Source of the DNA: Papaver somniferum
Taxonomy: Eukaryota > Streptophyta > Magnoliopsida > Ranunculales > Papaveraceae
Assembly: GCF_003573695.1 (NCBI RefSeq)
Contig: NC_039359.1
Location: forward strand, 135,619,939 to 135,683,938
Length of the DNA: 64,000 bases
Direction of reading: 5' to 3'
Shown: positions 59,912-64,000 of the stretch, piece by piece
Layout: the number at the start of each line of letters is the position of its first letter
Numbering within the stretch: position 1 is the first letter of the stretch
The notes under the pieces: model-generated
The model's input: the letters and a program-made list of their open reading frames with translations, nothing else
Databases searched by the model: none
Told to the model about the DNA's origin: nothing
Made by a program: the position numbers and the translations under genes

Positions 59912-60523
59912 TGTAGTTGCAGTAAATCCTACAACACACCCCTTGTAATAATTTGTAGATCTAAACATAAAAATGATGATAAGAATGCTAAAATTGTAAA
60001 AAGACACAAGGTTTACGTGGTTCGATCAATTTGATCTACATCCACGGGGTTAGGTTTTACTATGATTATTTGTAATTACATCTTGATTACATGGAGACTC
60101 CATTAATGAGTATTTGGAGATCTAGGTTCTTGAAGGAGGAAGAAGAAGGAAATAATAAATATACAACCAATTCTACTTTCTCTCTCTACACAATGTATTC
60201 TCTCCTAAAGTGTGTCTCTCTTTCTGATTATCTATCCCTTTTCTCTCTCTTGCCTTTCTCTTTATATAGGTGTTTACATAGTGGATGACAGCTAATGTAC
60301 ATCTAACATTTCCCCTAATTTCGGATCTGGCTTGCGGTATTTTCGCAAACTTACAAATGTAACATTCACAACATTCCTAATTTTCGCAAGATCATCACAC
60401 TTTTCTCATGTTTAAGTTGATGTCATCTGTTATGTCGTTTCTGAAATCATCCTGCGATGTCTTCGCGATGTGTTGTTAATAATTTCGCAAGCATATTCTT
60501 CTGTGCGAGATTCTGATCCTACA
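59912..60523 (-). repeat. T4 3' LTR, longer variant (612 bp)
   Basis: The ends (tgtagttgcag, ctgatcctaca) and the second half match the T LTRs. The first half, from about 59950 to 60230, diverges and is longer. The left flank is gccca. A polypurine tract (reverse of tcttgcctctttttcct) follows at 60524. Confidence 0.82.
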
Positions 60524-63271
60524 TCTTGCCTCTTTTTCCTTGAATATTGCTTGAAGAGCGATCTTTAAGGAAAAATCCACTTTGTTGTAGTTGTTAGAGG
60601 AACGAGCGAAAGAGTATTGGACTTGAAAAGTACGTACTTGCCTCTATTCTTTTGTGAAGTTCCAAAATATTGCGAAGTAAATAAGAAGTATCATCTTTTG
60701 AAGTATGCGAAGTATAAAGTATCCTTGAAGAAGTATAAGAAGTACTCAATCCTCGAAATATATAAGAAGTATGAAGTATGAAGTATCCTTTGAGAAGTAT
60801 AAGAAGTATTCAATTCTCGAAATATAAGAAGTATCCGTCCTTGAATGAGAATAATAAGTATTGCCTCTATTCATGCGAAATTATTACTCCATTTTTGGTG
60901 ATTCTTGCCGAGAAGATAAAGAACATAAAATGTTTTCTTGGTAATGCCTAGTTGCCTTTGTTCTTTATCTATGAGGGTAGAATCTTTGAGAAAATGTTGA
61001 ATGTGCGAATTGTTGCTTCATTCTCATCTTGCCTCTGTCTCATGTTTTGTGTTCATGCGATAGTATAATCTCTTCAAGTTGCTTATAATTGTGCGAAATA
61101 ATCATATCGTTCGGAATAATCACATTCTGCGAAATAATCACATTCTGCAAAATTCGGACACACTCTGCGAAATTCTGAATAGTTCTGCGAAATTCTGAAT
61201 AGTTCTGCGATATTATTCCGTAAAGTTTTGTAAAATACTTATGCGAATCTAATGATTATCTAACGATTATGTTATGAAATGTGTATGCGATGCTTATGCC
61301 ATGAAATGCTTATGCGATGCTTTGATGATGCGAGTGTGATGCTTGTATGATGAGAATGCTTATCTATTGCAATGTATAGTCAATGTTTATGTTACTTAGA
61401 TCATTTTGCCGTCTAAAATTGATGTAGCTCTAAATTGCTTCCATTCTTTATTTCTCTGCCTTTTTCTTTAGTGTATGCATTCTTCTTCGTGAAGTTATTG
61501 TTCTTCACAAGTTCTTACTTCTGTTTCATCTTTCCTCTTTCGTGCACTATTAGTATCTCATAACAGTATGATCATAATATCAGGTCTGCGGCATTTTCAC
61601 TGCCTCAGTTTCATTTCCATGTACATATTCGCAAGCTTGTTTGCTTACATATAATCATTCTCGCAAGCTTACTTGCTTACTCATTTCCTTTTGTGGTCTT
61701 ATTTTGCCTTCCTAGTTAAAGGTCTTATTTTGCCACCTCTTGTCATTGCGACAAAATCGCAAGACGTCTTTGCACTTTCATGCAAAAACCCATTGATCTT
61801 GCCTTAACTTTTTCTTTTGTATTATTTCCTCTTCAGGATTGTTGCGACAATATGACAGGCCTAAATATTCTTGCGAAAATAAAGCCCCATGACATTGCCG
61901 TCTTGCGACGAAATCGCAGGACGTCTTCACACTTTCATGTAATGACCCATTGATCTCGTCTTATCTTTTTCTCTAATATTATTGCCTCTTCAGGATTGTT
62001 TCACAAATATGAAAAGCCTTAATACCCTTGCGAGTAAAAAGCCTCATGACATTTGCGTCTTAAGACACTTATCAGCTCCCTAATGGAGGGTGCCGCCCTT
62101 ATCTCCCCCCTGGTTGCCCCTTCAAGGAGGCGTACTTCTACCATACAAGGTTAGCTCCTCCCATCCAATCTTAACAACAACCAGTTCTTTTCATAGCCTC
62201 TTATCCCTTTTTCCTATATGGCTTATGGTTACGAGACTACATCCTAAGTGGGGTTTTCTTCGGGCCGAGTGCAGTATAAGCCAAGACTTGTCAAGAATGG
62301 CAAGGACGCTTCAAACGCCCCTGGCACTCTTGACTCAACCGTGTACCTCGGCGCCTTGATCAGATTTTGCACTCCTTGGGAGAGTCTTTATTACCTTAGT
62401 CTCCCAACCTAAGTCATATGCTTAAGCTAAGAATCCAAGGTGCCTCTCCCGGATGGGCTTTATTGACCCCAAATCTCCATGACTCAGGTTCCGGGGGAGG
62501 TGTAACCTTTCCTTGAGCCATGCAACAGGTACCCCCTTATACGACGTACTTTAGGTCTTACATTTGCCTCTTGCGAAATTTTATTCGCGAACTAGGGTGT
62601 ACGCCATAAAGGTTCGCCCCTATCTGCGAAATTATATTCGGGTTTCTGCGAAATTTTCGCGTCTCTTTGTTTCTGAAAAATGTTCGCGTTTCTTTATTCT
62701 CTCATTCATATTTTCATTTCTGTCATCTCTTTCATTCATTCTTTCATTCTCATAATATCATATCATTTGAATCAAAATAAATATTCAAGAGAAATTCTAA
62801 TACATGGTAACTCTGAAATCTTTGTAGTTGTGAAATCTTTGTAATTCTGCGATTCTAACACGTTTTGTAAATCAAATCAAAAATCTTTTTATTCTCGGCA
62901 AAAGAAATATTCTAGAGAAATATATAAATTCAATTTCCTCAGTTTTCTGTAATTTTGAAATCTCTAAATCTCTGTAATTTTGAAGTGTTTGTAATCTTGA
63001 AATCTTAGTAATCTTTATAATCTTTGAAATATTGAAATCTTTGTAATCATGTGATTGAATCGCTTTTTGTAAATCAAATAAAAAAATATTTTTATTCGTT
63101 ATTAGTATAAAGTAAAATGTTCAAGGAAGTGGTACTTATCTTTCATGTGAGTCGCTACTAAGAAGTGAATAAATGCCTTGATATGTATGAATTTCGCGCA
63201 GCAAAAAGAAGTGTGAGAAGTGAGACTTGAACCCTTGACCTTCTTCTTGGATTTTGTCACACCATACCAAC
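60524..63271 (-). mobile_element. T4 interior: reduced T element without genes
   Basis: It keeps the polypurine tract and the conserved module (about 61690-62625) but has neither gag, protease nor antisense gene. 60660-60860 is filled with gaagtat repeats. 61100-61360 is filled with tgcgaaat and tgcgatgctt repeats. 62820-63090 holds repeats of gaaatctttgtaat. It ends where T5 was inserted; no primer-binding site is visible, so the 5' part may lie beyond T5 or be lost. It could move only with proteins from other elements. Confidence 0.65.
61690..62625 (-). other. conserved non-coding module of T4
   Basis: This contains both the 160-bp tandem pair (about 61735-62040) and the GC-richer part (about 62050-62620, marker tcccggatgggctttattga near 62448). 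It is retained although all coding sequence is lost, which argues for a role in cis. Confidence 0.75.
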
Positions 63272-63739
63272 TGTAGTTGCAGTAAATCCTACACTACACC
63301 CCTCATATGATTTCATTATTACTCAACTCATTTTTTAGATTTACACTCTTAATTTTATTGATCAATCTTTGAATATTCTTACAAGAAAAGATAAAGGAAT
63401 CAAGAATGACCTCTGCTCTAGACTTTCTCTCTCCTATTTACTTGTTTCTTTTTAAAAAAAAGATCTCTCTCTTCTCAGTTGAACGACTATTTATAGGGAA
63501 ATACATAGTGGATGACAGCTAATCTGTCCTTTATTTTAGGATACGGCTTGCGACATTCTCGCAACCTTACAAATTTTAATCTCGCAAACTCTCTAATTTT
63601 TGCAGGATCATCATATCTTTCTCATGATTTTAGATGATGTCGTTTATTACATCACTTCTAAAATTGTTTTGCGACGCTGTTGTGTTGTGTTGTTGATAAT
63701 TTCGCTAAGATATTATTGTTGCGAGATTCTGATACTACA
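63272..63739 (-). repeat. T5 3' LTR
   Basis: 468 bp from tgtagttgcag to ctgatactaca. The left flank is ccaac; there is no primer site, so this is the 3' LTR of a minus-strand element that continues to the right. Confidence 0.85.
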
Positions 63740-64000
63740 TCTTGCCTCTTCTCATATCTTTTCTGTGAAGTAGAGAATGATGTGAGAAATGCCGCAGTTA
63801 TCCATCGTTTCATATTCTGCGTTTATCACACGTATTCTTTCTTCCATCCGTTTCTTGACGCGTCTTCTGTAACCGCTGCTTTTCAACCGCTTATGTCTTT
63901 TAGTCTTAATAATGTTTATTTCTTCGAGTAAAAAATCTTCCTTATATATTCTTCTTACTCTTATTTTCACTTTCTTTTTACTTTCTCTTCTCTTTTAATT
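63740..64000 (-). mobile_element. T5 interior, first 261 bases
   Basis: Polypurine tract at the LTR edge, then the leader of the antisense gene as in T1 386-650, with the TATA-like ttatatattc near 63941. The antisense ATG would follow about 110 bases beyond the window. Confidence 0.75.

Overview
The window is plant nuclear DNA made almost entirely of nested retrotransposons. I see no intact host gene. The evidence is plant-lineage elements only: Tat-like and Athila-like Ty3/gypsy, a Sirevirus-like Ty1/copia, L1-type LINEs, a pogo/Lemi-like transposon and MITEs, all AT-rich and mostly decayed. The Sirevirus-type LTR reminds me of poppy (Papaver) repeats, but that is memory and not proof; a eudicot with a large genome is the safe statement.

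Names used below. T1-T5 are copies of one LTR family with Tat-like gag and protease, no reverse transcriptase, and a six-exon gene on the opposite strand. G is an Athila-like element. S1-S3 are Sirevirus-like LTRs or elements. R is a non-coding background block repeated at about 38.5, 41-42, 44-45 and 48.6-50.7 kb.

Layout. 1-25773: two T copies in tandem on the minus strand sharing one LTR (LTR-T1-LTR-T2-LTR); G (15665-24120, 5-bp target duplication GTCGT) sits inside the gag of T2. 25774-36820: a minus-strand S1 LTR, cut on the left by the T array and split by T3 (26208-35124, plus strand, target duplication TTATC). 36821-38476: what remains of a chromovirus-like LTR. 38477-52138: background with R blocks, two MITEs, a long-TIR element full of small hairpins, three decayed LINE 3' ends, a solo LTR with Pol III-like boxes, and a pogo-like remnant. 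52139-59523: a plus-strand S2 LTR facing a minus-strand S3 element with gag only. 59524-59911: C-terminal fragment of a Myb/SANT-like gene, broken by T4. 59912-63271: reduced T4. 63272-64000: start of T5.

How the parts work together. In a T element the sense RNA from the 5' LTR (TATA box, tRNA-Asn-like primer site) would supply Gag and protease; reverse transcriptase and integrase must come from another element. Near the 3' LTR a separate TATA box drives the opposite strand, giving a spliced RNA for a nuclear-looking coiled-coil protein with an acidic tail. Its introns survive retrotransposition because they are not introns in the sense RNA. Between the two coding units lies a conserved non-coding module of about 0.9 kb, kept even in T4, which has lost all coding sequence.
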